Origin: Rhizobium sullae
Lineage (GTDB): Bacteria > Pseudomonadota > Alphaproteobacteria > Rhizobiales > Rhizobiaceae
DNA length: 52,074 nucleotides
Direction of reading: 5' to 3'
Assembly: GCF_900169785.1 (NCBI RefSeq)
Contig: NZ_FWER01000038.1
Span: 1 to 52,074 of the forward strand
Shown in pieces: positions 24,957 to 33,520 of this stretch. Position numbers and translations under genes: made by a program. The stretch's first letter is position 1, and every line of letters starts with the position of its first letter. The notes beneath the pieces were generated by a model. The model was not told the DNA's origin. It saw only the letters and a list, made by a program, of their open reading frames with translations, and ran no database searches.

Positions 24957-26003
24957 ATGGAGAAAAAAAAGAGCGTCCGGGTTGCCGCCGCACAGATCGC
25001 GCCGGATCTGACCTCGCGCGAGAAAACGCTCGCCCGCGTACTAGAAACGATCCGCGATGCGGCTGCCAAGGGCGCCGAGCTGATCGTCTTTCCGGAAACT
25101 TTTGTCCCCTGGTATCCCTATTTTTCCTTCGTGCTGCCGCCTGTTCTCTCCGGCAAGGAGCATGTCCGGCTTTACGAGGAAGCCGTCATCGTTCCGAGTG
25201 CTGCCACCAATGCAGTCTCGGCAGCCGCCCGAGAGCACGGCATCGTCGTGGTGCTTGGCGTCAACGAACGAGACCATGGATCGCTCTACAATGCCCAGCT
25301 GTTGTTCGATGCTGATGGCACGCTCATCCTCAAGCGCCGCAAAATCACCCCGACCTTTCACGAGCGGATGATCTGGGGCCAGGGAGACGCCTCCGGCCTG
25401 AAGGTGGTCGACAGCGCCGTCGGACGTCTCGGGGCGCTGGCCTGCTGGGAGCATTACAATCCTCTGGCCCGCTACGCCCTGATGGCGCAGCACGAGGACA
25501 TCCATATCGCGCAGTTTCCGGGCTCCATGGTCGGACCGATCTTCGCCGACCAAATGGAAGTCACCATTCGCCACCACGCGCTGGAAAGCGGCTGCTTCGT
25601 GGTCAATGCCACGGGTTGGCTGACCGACGAGCAGATCACTTCCATCACGCCGGATGCAGGCCTGCAGAAGGCCCTGCGCGGCGGCTGCATGACCGCAATC
25701 GTCTCGCCCGAAGGCAAGCATGTCGTGCCGCCGCTGACAGAAGGCGAAGGGCTGCTGATTGCAGATCTCGATATGAGCCTGATCGTCAAACGCAAGCGGA
25801 TGATGGATTCGGTCGGCCATTATGCCCGCCCCGAACTGCTGCATCTCGTCATGGATGGCCGCGCCACGGCGCCGATGGTCGCCACCTCCCAACCATCCTT
25901 CACCTCAGCCGAAGCAAGGACCCTTTCCGATGGAGAATATGACACGTCTTCCGACCGAGATTCTGATCAACGAATTGCAGTCCTACGGAGCCCGGCTCGT
26001 TGA
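24957..26003 (+). CDS. nitC: Nitrilase of the Nit1C cluster
   Basis: A 348-aa member of the nitrilase superfamily, branch 1. The catalytic triad is E47 (VFPETF), K129 (KRRKITPTFHER) and C163 (LACWEHYNPLARYA). The start MEKKKSVRV has GAGGA 8 nt upstream. It hydrolyses a nitrile to a carboxylate plus ammonia. In pseudomonads the orthologous NitC/Nit1C is needed for growth on cyanide, probably by acting on cyanohydrins or aminonitriles. Its 3' end overlaps the radical SAM gene by 74 nt. Confidence 0.94.
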   Translation: MEKKKSVRVAAAQIAPDLTSREKTLARVLETIRDAAAKGAELIVFPETFVPWYPYFSFVLPPVLSGKEHVRLYEEAVIVPSAATNAVSAAAREHGIVVVLGVNERDHGSLYNAQLLFDADGTLILKRRKITPTFHERMIWGQGDASGLKVVDSAVGRLGALACWEHYNPLARYALMAQHEDIHIAQFPGSMVGPIFADQMEVTIRHHALESGCFVVNATGWLTDEQITSITPDAGLQKALRGGCMTAIVSPEGKHVVPPLTEGEGLLIADLDMSLIVKRKRMMDSVGHYARPELLHLVMDGRATAPMVATSQPSFTSAEARTLSDGEYDTSSDRDSDQRIAVLRSPAR

Positions 26004-27048
26004 TCCCAAGGTAGGCCACGAAAGCCGCCGCGGTGGCGCCGGACCGTCCGACCACAAGGCGCTGACCATCGACGGCATGACGGTGATGGTGCCGGTGCAC
26101 ACCGCACCCGCGTTTGAGAGCCCTTATCTGGTGGAGAAGCCGGATGATATGGGCCGCAGCCGCATCAGCCGGGATGGCACGGTGCTGGGCGAGGTTTCCT
26201 TTCCGCTGCGGCCGCGCTTCTACGACCGCTCGACCGCCGACGGCATCCCCTATTCGCAGATCGCCGTGCTGCACGGTAAGGACGTGCTGGCCACGACCGT
26301 GCTACAGACCTGCATCCGCTATCAGAGCCGCACCAAGACCTGTCAGTTCTGCGCCATCGGCCAGTCGTTGGCGGCCGGCCGCACCATCGCCTACAAGACG
26401 CCCGAACAGTTGGCGGAAGTCGCCAGGGCCGCCGTCGAACTGGATGGCGTCAAGCACATGGTGATGACCACCGGTACGCCGAAGGGCGACGACCGCGGTG
26501 CTGCCATCCTGGCCGACAGCGCCCGCGCCATCAAGGCGGCCGTCAACATTCCCATCCAGGCGCAATGCGAGCCGCCGGAAGACGACATCTGGTTCACCCG
26601 CATGAAGGAGGCCGGCGTCGATGCGCTGGGCATGCACCTGGAAGCCGTCACCCCGGAGGTCCGTGCTCGCATCATGCCTGGCAAGGCGCAGGTGTCGATC
26701 ACCAGATACATGGCTTCGTTCAAGGCTGCCGTGGAGGTCTTCGGACGCGGCCAGGTCTCGACCTATATCCTGGCCGGCCTCGGCGACAGCCGCGAGGCTA
26801 TTCTGGATATCTGCGAAAAGCTGGTCGCGATCGGCGTTTATCCCTTCGTCGTGCCCTTCGTGCCGATCTCAGGCACGCCGCTCGAAAGCCACCCTACCCC
26901 CAAGCCCGACGTCATGCATTCGATCCTCGGCCCGCTGTCCCGGATGCTGGTCGACAGCGGTCTGAAGGCCGTCGACATCAAGGCCGGCTGCGGCAAATGC
27001 GGCGCATGCTCGGCCCTTTCCACCTATGAAAGGATGCTGTCCAAATGA
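25930..27048 (+). CDS. Radical SAM protein, MSMEG_0568 family
   Basis: A 372-aa protein starting MENMTRLPTEIL. The [4Fe-4S] site uses a C-x9-C-x2-C spacing (C128, C138, C141 in TCIRYQSRTKTCQFCAIG), not the usual CxxxCxxC. The C-terminus carries a second cysteine cluster, GCGKCGACSA, a possible auxiliary site. This pairing is characteristic of the Nit1C radical SAM enzyme. The reaction is unknown. It begins inside the nitrilase gene and ends in ATGA overlap with the GNAT gene. Confidence 0.92.
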   Translation: MENMTRLPTEILINELQSYGARLVDPKVGHESRRGGAGPSDHKALTIDGMTVMVPVHTAPAFESPYLVEKPDDMGRSRISRDGTVLGEVSFPLRPRFYDRSTADGIPYSQIAVLHGKDVLATTVLQTCIRYQSRTKTCQFCAIGQSLAAGRTIAYKTPEQLAEVARAAVELDGVKHMVMTTGTPKGDDRGAAILADSARAIKAAVNIPIQAQCEPPEDDIWFTRMKEAGVDALGMHLEAVTPEVRARIMPGKAQVSITRYMASFKAAVEVFGRGQVSTYILAGLGDSREAILDICEKLVAIGVYPFVVPFVPISGTPLESHPTPKPDVMHSILGPLSRMLVDSGLKAVDIKAGCGKCGACSALSTYERMLSK

Positions 27049-27587
27049 TGCTCGAACCCTTTGCCCCGTATCGCTCCAGCGAATTCCAGGTGAAGTTCGC
27101 GACATCCAGTTGGGAGCGCAGCGAAGCGCATGCGCTGCGCCGCGCCGTGTTCTGCGAGGAACAGCAGATTTTCGAAGGCGACGACCGCGACGCGATCGAC
27201 GATCACGCTATCCCAATCGTTGCCCTCTCCATGCTGGGCATTGCCGCCGACCAGCTGGTCGGCACGGTGCGTATTCACCAGGCCGAACCCGGCCTCTGGT
27301 GGGGCTCGCGGCTGGCGGTGCATCAGGATTTTCGCAAGATCGGCGCCTTGGGGGCGACCCTGATCAAGCTCGCCGTGTCGTCCGCCAATGCCATGGGATG
27401 CCACACGTTCCTTGCCAATGTGCAGTTGCAGAACGGCCTGCTGTTCCGACGGTTACACTGGCACGTCATCGAGGAATTCGAGATCTATGGCAAACCGCAT
27501 CTCAGGATGAAGGCCGATCTTGCCTGTTATCCGCCGTGCATCACACCCGAAGCCGGCTTCGTCGCCCTTCCCAGGAAGGCAGCGTGA
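27045..27587 (+). CDS. GNAT acetyltransferase, MSMEG_0567 N-terminal family
   Basis: A 180-aa protein with a GNAT core: RRAVFCEEQQIFEGDDRD, LVGTVRIHQAEPGLWWGSRLAVHQDFRKIGALGATLIKLA and NVQLQNGLLFRRLHWHVI. The acetyl-CoA loop lies around RKIGALGA. It is a standard member of the Nit1C cassette; its acceptor is unknown. The start overlaps the preceding stop (ATGATG). Confidence 0.9.
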   Translation: MMLEPFAPYRSSEFQVKFATSSWERSEAHALRRAVFCEEQQIFEGDDRDAIDDHAIPIVALSMLGIAADQLVGTVRIHQAEPGLWWGSRLAVHQDFRKIGALGATLIKLAVSSANAMGCHTFLANVQLQNGLLFRRLHWHVIEEFEIYGKPHLRMKADLACYPPCITPEAGFVALPRKAA

Positions 27588-27589
27588 GC

Positions 27590-28564
27590 ATGGGCGCGAT
27601 CGACATCAGGACACTGGCGGAAAGACTCTCGGCAAGCAGCGGCATTGCTGCCAAGCAGGATATCGGCACGATCGCGGCAAGGCTCGGCCTGCAGGGGCAG
27701 CAGGATGCTGTCGGCGATGATTGCGCCGCGCTGCCCGACGGCGACGGCTACCTGCTCTTTGCCATCGAAGGGTTCATGAACGAGTTTGTCGCCGCCGATC
27801 CGTGGTTTGCCGGCTGGTGCGGCATCATGGTCAATATTTCCGACATCGTCGCTATGGGCGGGCGGCCGATCGCCGTGGTCGATGCCGTCTGGGCCGATGG
27901 CGAGGAGGGCGCGGTCCCCGTTCTGGAAGGCATGCGGGCGGCATCGGCCACCTTCGGCGTGCCGATCGTCGGCGGCCACACCAATATCCGCACCGATCGC
28001 GGCCAATTGTCGGTCGCCATTCTCGGCCGTGCCCATAAGCTGCTCACGAGTTTCGATGCACGGCCGGGCGATGTGCTCGTCGCGGCCATCGACCATCGCG
28101 GCCGCTACCGTGAACCCTTCAACAACTGGGAAGCGGTCACCGATACCCCGCCCGTCCGCCTGCGCGGCGACCTCGAGTTACTGCCCGAGATAGCCGAGGC
28201 GGGGCTGGCGCTTTCCGCCAAGGACATCAGCCAGGGCGGCATCGTCGGCACGGCCATCATGCTGGCCGAATGTTCGCGTGTTGGCATCGATATCGACGTC
28301 TCCGCCATCCCACTGCCCGCCGGTGTTAGCCTCGATCGCTGGCTCGCCACCTTTCCGAGCTTCGGCTACCTGCTCGCCGTCGCACCTGAACATGTGGCCG
28401 ATGTCGCCACCCGCTTCACCGCGCGCGGGATCAGCGCTGCGGTTATCGGCGCCGTTGTGGCTGGCGCCGAAGTCGCACTGGTCGATGGCAAGAGCCGCGC
28501 AGTTGTGCGCAATCATGCCGAAACACCACTGCTGCAGCTTGGCCGACAGGAGGTCGCCGCATGA
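27590..28564 (+). CDS. AIR-synthase-related protein, Sll0787 family
   Basis: A 324-aa protein of the PurM/ThiL/SelD ATP-binding fold. The N-terminal glycine-rich strand is DAVGDDCAALPDGDGYLLF, followed by GIMVNISDIVAMGG and FGVPIVGGHTNI, the hallmark metal-ATP motifs. ATG at 27590 is used; a GTG two codons upstream overlaps the GNAT stop (GTGA) and could be the true coupled start. In Nit1C it presumably phosphorylates or cyclises an intermediate. Confidence 0.9.
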   Translation: MGAIDIRTLAERLSASSGIAAKQDIGTIAARLGLQGQQDAVGDDCAALPDGDGYLLFAIEGFMNEFVAADPWFAGWCGIMVNISDIVAMGGRPIAVVDAVWADGEEGAVPVLEGMRAASATFGVPIVGGHTNIRTDRGQLSVAILGRAHKLLTSFDARPGDVLVAAIDHRGRYREPFNNWEAVTDTPPVRLRGDLELLPEIAEAGLALSAKDISQGGIVGTAIMLAECSRVGIDIDVSAIPLPAGVSLDRWLATFPSFGYLLAVAPEHVADVATRFTARGISAAVIGAVVAGAEVALVDGKSRAVVRNHAETPLLQLGRQEVAA

Positions 28565-29730
28565 GCCTCCCCTCGCACCGAACCCTGCGCGTTGCCATGC
28601 TGACCCATTCCACCAATCCGCGTGGCGGCGTGGTGCATGCCATGCAGCTCTCCGAAGCGCTAACGGCCTTGGGCCATGACGTGGTCCTGCATGCGCCGGA
28701 CGCCAAGGGAACGGGCTTTTTCCGCACACCGTCTTGCGGCGTGGCCTGCATTGCCGTGCCGCCAGCGCTCACAGAGATGACGGCCATGGTCGAACAGCGG
28801 ATCGCGGACTACGTCGACTATTTCCGCAGAACTGGAACCGGCGGCTTCGATCTCTTCCATGCCCATGACGGGATTTCCGGCAACGCGCTGGCGACCCTCA
28901 AGGCGGAAGGCCTGGTCACCCGCTTTGCCCGCACCGTCCACCATATCGATCAGTTCGCCGATCCGCGACTGATGGCGCTGCAGGACCGATCTATCGACAA
29001 AGCAGATGTGTTCTTCACCGTCAGCGCCCATTGGCAGAAGATCCTGCAAGACAGGCGCGGCATCCCCTCGACAGTTGTTGGCAACGGCGTCGACATGGAG
29101 CGTTACGCACCCACCTGGAACGGCGAGCAGACCGCCCTTCGCGACCGGCTGAAATTGCATGCTGGACCGGTCTTTCTTTCGATCGGCGGCATCGAAGCGC
29201 GCAAGAACACGCTCGGCATCCTGGAAGCCTTCCGCCAATTGCGCGCGGTGCGGCCGGACGCCCAGCTGATCGTCGCCGGCGGTGCCTCGCTGCTGGATCA
29301 CCGCGACTATCATGAGGAATGCCGCTCCGCCCTTGCAGCACTGCGCGATCACGCCCAGGCCGTCCACATCATCGGCCCCGTGCCGGACGCGGACATGCCC
29401 AACCTCTACCGACTAGCCGATGCGCTGGTCTTTCCGTCCTTGAAGGAAGGCTTTGGCTTGGTGGTGCTGGAGGCGATGGCAAGCGGTATTCCCGTGATCG
29501 TCCCGTCCATCGCGCCCTTCACCGAATATCTCGGGACTGATGAGGCGATCTGGTGCGACCCGCACCATCCGGCCTCCGTTGCCGAGGCCATGGCTCTTGG
29601 CCTGATCCCGGAACTGCGCGACCGGCTGATCCCGCGCGGGCTCGAGGTTGCCACCCGGTTTAGCTGGCCACAGACCGCCACGCAGCATCTGTCAACATAC
29701 GCGACAATGATGGAGGCCGCCCATGCCTGA
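28561..29730 (+). CDS. Glycosyltransferase, MSMEG_0565 family (GT4-like)
   Basis: A 389-aa GT-B glycosyltransferase. TNPRGGVVHAMQLSEAL is the N-terminal acceptor loop, SIGGIEARKNTLGILEAF the linker region, and KEGFGLVVLEAMASG the C-terminal nucleotide-sugar motif (EX7E). ATGA overlap with the AIR-synthase-like gene. This glycosyltransferase occurs in a subset of Nit1C clusters, implying that the product or a cofactor is glycosylated; neither donor nor acceptor is known. Confidence 0.9.
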   Translation: MSLPSHRTLRVAMLTHSTNPRGGVVHAMQLSEALTALGHDVVLHAPDAKGTGFFRTPSCGVACIAVPPALTEMTAMVEQRIADYVDYFRRTGTGGFDLFHAHDGISGNALATLKAEGLVTRFARTVHHIDQFADPRLMALQDRSIDKADVFFTVSAHWQKILQDRRGIPSTVVGNGVDMERYAPTWNGEQTALRDRLKLHAGPVFLSIGGIEARKNTLGILEAFRQLRAVRPDAQLIVAGGASLLDHRDYHEECRSALAALRDHAQAVHIIGPVPDADMPNLYRLADALVFPSLKEGFGLVVLEAMASGIPVIVPSIAPFTEYLGTDEAIWCDPHHPASVAEAMALGLIPELRDRLIPRGLEVATRFSWPQTATQHLSTYATMMEAAHA

Positions 29731-30010
29731 AATGCGCTTCGTCATTGCTTGGCCCGATGGCCGCAAGGAGACCTGCTACTCGCCCTCCCTGGTGATCAAG
29801 GACTATTTCGCCGAGGGCCAAAACTATCCGCTGTCCGACTTTCTCGATCGCAGCCGCATCGCACTCACGATCGCCAGCGACAGGGTCAAGGCGAAATACG
29901 GCTATCCCTGTTCACTGGCGCTCGGCCAATTGTCGCGCATCGAACAGGCCGCCACTCCCTATCTCACCGACGCAGCGGCCGAAGTCCACTGCGAAAGCTT
30001 CATCCTGTGA
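29723..30010 (+). CDS. MSMEG_0570 family small protein
   Basis: A 95-aa protein: MRFVIAWPDGRKETCYSPSLVIKDYF, then SDFLDRSRIALTIASDRVKAKYGYPCSLALGQL. The pattern is diagnostic for the MSMEG_0570 nitrogen-starvation-type family of the Nit1C cassette. No catalytic motif is recognised. It overlaps the glycosyltransferase gene by 8 nt. Confidence 0.88.
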   Translation: MPEMRFVIAWPDGRKETCYSPSLVIKDYFAEGQNYPLSDFLDRSRIALTIASDRVKAKYGYPCSLALGQLSRIEQAATPYLTDAAAEVHCESFIL

Positions 30011-30022
30011 AAGGACCCCACC

Positions 30023-31297
30023 ATGACCATACCATCCCTCAAGAGCCACTACAGCGCGGTCGTCATCGGCGGTGGCCAGGCGGGACTCTCAGCCTCCCAC
30101 TATCTGAAGAGGCACGGCATTGATCACGTGGTCTTTGAGAAGAAGACCGTTGCACATAAATGGAAGAACGAGCGTTGGGATGCCTTCTGCCTGGTAACGC
30201 CCAATTGGCAGTGCCAGCTTCCCGACCATCCCTATGACGGCGCTGACCCACATGGCTTCATGGTCAAGGACGAGATCCTTGCCTATGTCGATCGCTTCGT
30301 GAAGAAGGTCGACGCCCCGGTCTTCGAGCAAACCAGCGTGACGTCGCTCCAAAAGCATGGTGACCTCTTCCTGCTCGAGACCTCGGCTGGCGCGATGACC
30401 GCCGATGCCGTCGTGATCGCCACTAGCCTCTATGCCGATCCGGCCATTCCGCGTGCCGCCGAACGCCTGCCGGACGAGATCGTCCAGCTTCACACCGCCG
30501 CCTATCGCAATCCCAATCACCTGCCGGAGGGCGGCGTCATAGTCGTCGGCTCTGGTCAGTCCGGCTGCCAAATTGCCGAGGATCTGCATCTGGCCGGCCG
30601 AAAGGTGCACCTGGTCACCGGCAATGCGCCACGCTGCGCCCGTTTTTATCGCGGTCGCGATGTTGTCGATTGGCTCGCCGATATCGGCCAATATGACATC
30701 ACGGTCGAACACGATGGCATGACGAAGAAAAAGCACGATACCAACCATTACCTGACTGGCCGTGACGGCGGCCGCGACATCGACCTGCGCAAATTCGCAC
30801 TGGAGGGCATGGCACTCTATGGCCGCATGTCCGGTGTCGCCGGTGGAAAGATGCTGTTCGAGCCGAACTTGAAGGCCAATCTCGACGGCGCCGACCGTGT
30901 CTACAACGGCATCAATGCCCTGATCGACCGGCATATCGCAGAGAAGAACATCAAGGCACCCGACGGTTCCGTCTATGAACCTGTATGGGAGCCCGAAACC
31001 GAGATAACCGATCTCGATTTGAAGGCAGCGGGCGTCACGTCCGTTATTTGGGCCACCGGCTTCAGCCCCGACTGGTCCTTCGTCGGCCTGCCGATCTTCG
31101 ACGGCAACGCCTATCCGGTGCATCGCCGCGGCGTCACCGCCGTCGACGGTGTCTATGTGCTCGGGCTTCCCTGGCTGTGGACCTGGGGCTCGGGCCGGTT
31201 TCTCAGCGTCGGCAAGGATGCCGAACATGTGGTTGGGCACCTCACGGCTCGACTTTCGGCACAGACATCATCTCTCAAGCAAGCGGTAAACGCCTGA
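30023..31297 (+). CDS. Flavin-dependent oxidoreductase, MSMEG_0569 family
   Basis: A 424-aa two-dinucleotide-fold flavoprotein related to class B flavin monooxygenases. The FAD motif is VVIGGGQAGLSASHYL (residues 13-28), the NAD(P)H motif VIVVGSGQSGCQIAED (about residue 173), and the late ATGFSPDW motif lies near 345. It is the NitH-position enzyme of Nit1C. Probable role: oxygenation of an intermediate of nitrile metabolism. AAAGGA precedes the ATG. Confidence 0.92.
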   Translation: MTIPSLKSHYSAVVIGGGQAGLSASHYLKRHGIDHVVFEKKTVAHKWKNERWDAFCLVTPNWQCQLPDHPYDGADPHGFMVKDEILAYVDRFVKKVDAPVFEQTSVTSLQKHGDLFLLETSAGAMTADAVVIATSLYADPAIPRAAERLPDEIVQLHTAAYRNPNHLPEGGVIVVGSGQSGCQIAEDLHLAGRKVHLVTGNAPRCARFYRGRDVVDWLADIGQYDITVEHDGMTKKKHDTNHYLTGRDGGRDIDLRKFALEGMALYGRMSGVAGGKMLFEPNLKANLDGADRVYNGINALIDRHIAEKNIKAPDGSVYEPVWEPETEITDLDLKAAGVTSVIWATGFSPDWSFVGLPIFDGNAYPVHRRGVTAVDGVYVLGLPWLWTWGSGRFLSVGKDAEHVVGHLTARLSAQTSSLKQAVNA

Positions 31298-31299
31298 TC

Positions 31300-32160
31300 A
31301 TGAACGCAGCCCTTCTCGATTTCCCTCCTGCAGGTCCTTTGCCACGCGACCTGATGGAGCGTGCCCTTGATCCCCATATACTCCTCGGCATGCCCCATTT
31401 GAATGGCAACGGGCTGTCGGAAACCTGGCTGATGAAGGAACTCGGCCATCGCCACTGGCTGATGCTTGCGCGTCACCTCGGGATCGACAATGCAGACTTC
31501 AGAACGGCTGAAGGAGAAGAAGCCTACGCCGCAATCTGCGCAACCTCGCTTGCGGCTGCGCGCTTCGATACGGTGTGTGCAAACGACATTCTGACCATCC
31601 ATTCGAGACTGTCCGCAGTATCGAGGACCCAGACGTCGACACGACACGAGTTATCTGTTTACGGCAGAAGCGTCGGCACGGTCGAATTAATCTCAACCTT
31701 CGTTCACAGGAGAATCAAAGGCAACAATCACTCGATAGCACGAGTGGCGTTGCGTGAGGCGCAGGCGCAGCGGTTCGAGTTCAGCCCTCTGGCGCAGAAT
31801 GCTGCAGATATCCGGAATGGGCGGCTCGGGACGCATTTCGGGTTTCCTGTCCTTGCCAACAAAGCGCTCCAAACCTTTAAGTTTGATCCCAGCACCTCGC
31901 AGGAGTTCAATGGCGCAGGACTATTTTACTTTGCTGACTTTCAAGCAGTAGCCGATCGCGCCTTGGAGAATTGGTTTCCCTCCTCAGGTCCCGTCATTCG
32001 AAGAGAGGTCTTCTTCCTCGGCAATATCGAGAAACATGAAAGCGTTTTTTTTGACCTCATTGCTTGTTTTGGCAAGCAGAATGCTGCCTATGGGCAACTA
32101 AGACGCGAAAATGGGAAAGTGATCGCCAAAATTTTCAGTATGTGGAACATTTTGTGCTGA
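31300..32160 (+). CDS. LnmK/Pnap_2097-like biosynthetic protein
   Basis: A 286-aa protein, 2 nt after the flavoprotein gene. LLGMPHLNGNGLSETWLMKELGHRHW near the N-terminus and GNNHSIAR, FYFADFQAVADRALENW further on recall the LnmK-like/Pnap_2097 hot-dog family of acyltransferase-decarboxylase proteins seen in biosynthetic cassettes. The last 150 codons are less GC-rich than the rest of the operon. Family call is from memory of motifs, so moderate. It is the terminal gene before the mobile-element graveyard. Confidence 0.65.
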   Translation: MNAALLDFPPAGPLPRDLMERALDPHILLGMPHLNGNGLSETWLMKELGHRHWLMLARHLGIDNADFRTAEGEEAYAAICATSLAAARFDTVCANDILTIHSRLSAVSRTQTSTRHELSVYGRSVGTVELISTFVHRRIKGNNHSIARVALREAQAQRFEFSPLAQNAADIRNGRLGTHFGFPVLANKALQTFKFDPSTSQEFNGAGLFYFADFQAVADRALENWFPSSGPVIRREVFFLGNIEKHESVFFDLIACFGKQNAAYGQLRRENGKVIAKIFSMWNILC

Positions 32161-32336
32161 TTTCCTCCATGCTTCCAAAGCGCATTGTTCCCGCCAGGCA
32201 GATGGCGTGTTGGGAGAAAGTCGATTGGAGTTTTTGGCGGCGGCAGCTACGAGGCGTGCTTCAGGTGTTCCTCCTCACCTCGTTTTTGGGCGATTCTTGC
32301 CTGAGGAAAGCCGGATGCTGATTGCAGCTACGATCC

Positions 32337-32440
32337 GCTCATTCGTAACCGTCCGGCCAAGCCATTTGAGCGCGGGTTTGGACATTCCACGGCAATAGTT
32401 GCCGATCCTGTTGATGGGACGATCAGCGATGCGGTAAAGA
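32337..32440 (-). mobile_element. IS66-family TnpC 3' end remnant (copy 1)
   Basis: The minus strand encodes RIADRPINRI in one frame and LPWNVQ in another, matching the usual C-terminus of IS66 transposases (RIADHPINRIDELLPW). A frameshift separates them and no upstream transposase remains. The rest of the 32161-32558 interval shows nothing recognisable. Confidence 0.55.
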
Positions 32441-32530
32441 CCTCATAGCAATTTCCGTCCACACTCGCTCGGATACCCGCCCCGGCAGGCTATGCCGGGA
32501 CTTGGCCGCCGGACGGTTCTCTCCGCCGAA

Positions 32531-32841
32531 GCTTGCGGAGTGCGGCGGCATTAAGCATCTATTCGGCGAGCAGGTTCTTCAGCCTCGTGTTCCCGTCCTC
32601 AAGCGCCTTTAGCAGCTTCACCTCAGAGACTTGCATGCCGCCGTATCTGGCTTTCCAATTATAAAACGTCGCTTCTGAAAATCCGTGCTTCCGGCGAAGG
32701 TCGGCCACCTTCACGCCAGCTTCCTGCTCCTTCAGCATCGCGATACTCTGCTCTTCCGTAAATATCTGCTTCTTCATTCGTCCTTCCTTTAATAGGCCGG
32801 AACGCTAATTCATTCTGGAGGAAATTCGCTGTGGCAGGTCA
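32531..32841 (-). mobile_element. IS3-family element remnant with OrfA and one terminal repeat
   Basis: The left end TGACCTGCCAC (reverse complement of 32831-32841) resembles IS3/IS407-group termini. Inside is an OrfA frame (32559-32777). The OrfB integrase-type transposase and the other end are missing, so the copy is immobile. Confidence 0.7.
32559..32777 (-). pseudogene. Truncated IS3-family OrfA transposase
   Basis: 72 codons: MKKQIFTEEQSIAMLKEQEAG, KVADLRRKHGFSEATFYNWKARYGG, KLLKALEDGNTRLKNLLAE, a helix-turn-helix plus leucine zipper. A TAG follows where the family has CAG (Gln), after which MLNAAALRKL continues in frame for 22 codons to a second stop. This is a nonsense mutation of an otherwise recognisable OrfA. 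Confidence 0.85.
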
Positions 32842-32924
32842 AATTGGTCGCACCCATAAACATTAGTAAATTCAACCGGGTGACCTTTCCCTCGTCGGCG
32901 AGACAAGGTGATAGCAGGAACAAA

Positions 32925-33167
32925 ATGAAATACGTTTCAGTCATAGTTTTAACGTTTATGTCGATTTTCTTTGGATGGTTATTCTTTGAAAGGTACTGGA
33001 CGTTTCGAGATTGCATATCTCAAGCATTATCCAGTTGCCTCACTCCCGATGGTGATAATCTAACGCAAGCCGGTTCTCTGTGGGCTGGTTTCGCAGGGTT
33101 GTTCTTGTTGCTCGCTATGATCTCGGCCTGGCGCGCCTTCCGGAACCGCGATGATGCTGACAAATAG
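32925..33167 (+). CDS. Small two-TM membrane protein
   Basis: 80 aa starting MKYVSVIVLTF, with AGGA 6 nt before the ATG. Two hydrophobic segments (SVIVLTFMSIFFGWLFF and LWAGFAGLFLLLAMISAW) flank a periplasmic-like loop ERYWTFRDCISQALSSCLTPDGDNLT with two cysteines. Similar small proteins occur in rhizobia. It stands isolated between IS remnants, with GC content lower than the flanks. Function unknown. Confidence 0.65.
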   Translation: MKYVSVIVLTFMSIFFGWLFFERYWTFRDCISQALSSCLTPDGDNLTQAGSLWAGFAGLFLLLAMISAWRAFRNRDDADK

Positions 33168-33281
33168 CTGTAGCGGCCTGCATTCGAAATGTGGCAAGCC
33201 TGCAACCGGACGGCTGGTTGCCCGCAATAAGTGCAACTGAACCAACTCGTCTGCCACGTCCGGCCGAGTCTATTTGACAGC

Positions 33282-33415
33282 CTAGGCCATATTCCATGGC
33301 AGGTCACATCGACGCAATTGATCGGATGATCGGCGATGCGCATGAGGACGCCGCGAAGGCAGGCCTCCCGGCGAGCCGCCTCAATCCGTGAGCCTGATGC
33401 GGTATGAATATGGCA
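33282..33415 (-). mobile_element. IS66-family TnpC 3' end remnant (copy 2)
   Basis: ACLRGVLMRIADHPIN in one frame continues, after a 1-2 nt shift, into DLPWNMA and a TAG stop, the standard IS66 TnpC C-terminus. No other part of the transposase is recognisable in the 33168-33520 interval. Confidence 0.6.
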
Positions 33416-33454
33416 CGCCCGGCTTCCAGGCTGCGGAGAAATTCCCAGAAGCAC

Positions 33455-33492
33455 CTCATTTCATCTCGGACAGGGGTACAAGCTCAGTCCTC
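33455..33492. repeat. Imperfect copy of the 3' end of the FAD oxidoreductase gene
   Basis: This 38-nt stretch matches 34719-34754 with about 32 shared positions (both contain CATCTCGGACAGGG and CAGTCCTC). The second copy spans the stop of the gene at 34724. It is probably the tail of a lost paralogue or a duplication scar. Confidence 0.6.
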
Positions 33493-33520
33493 TTTTCAAA
33501 CGCGGCTTTTGGCCGTCTTG

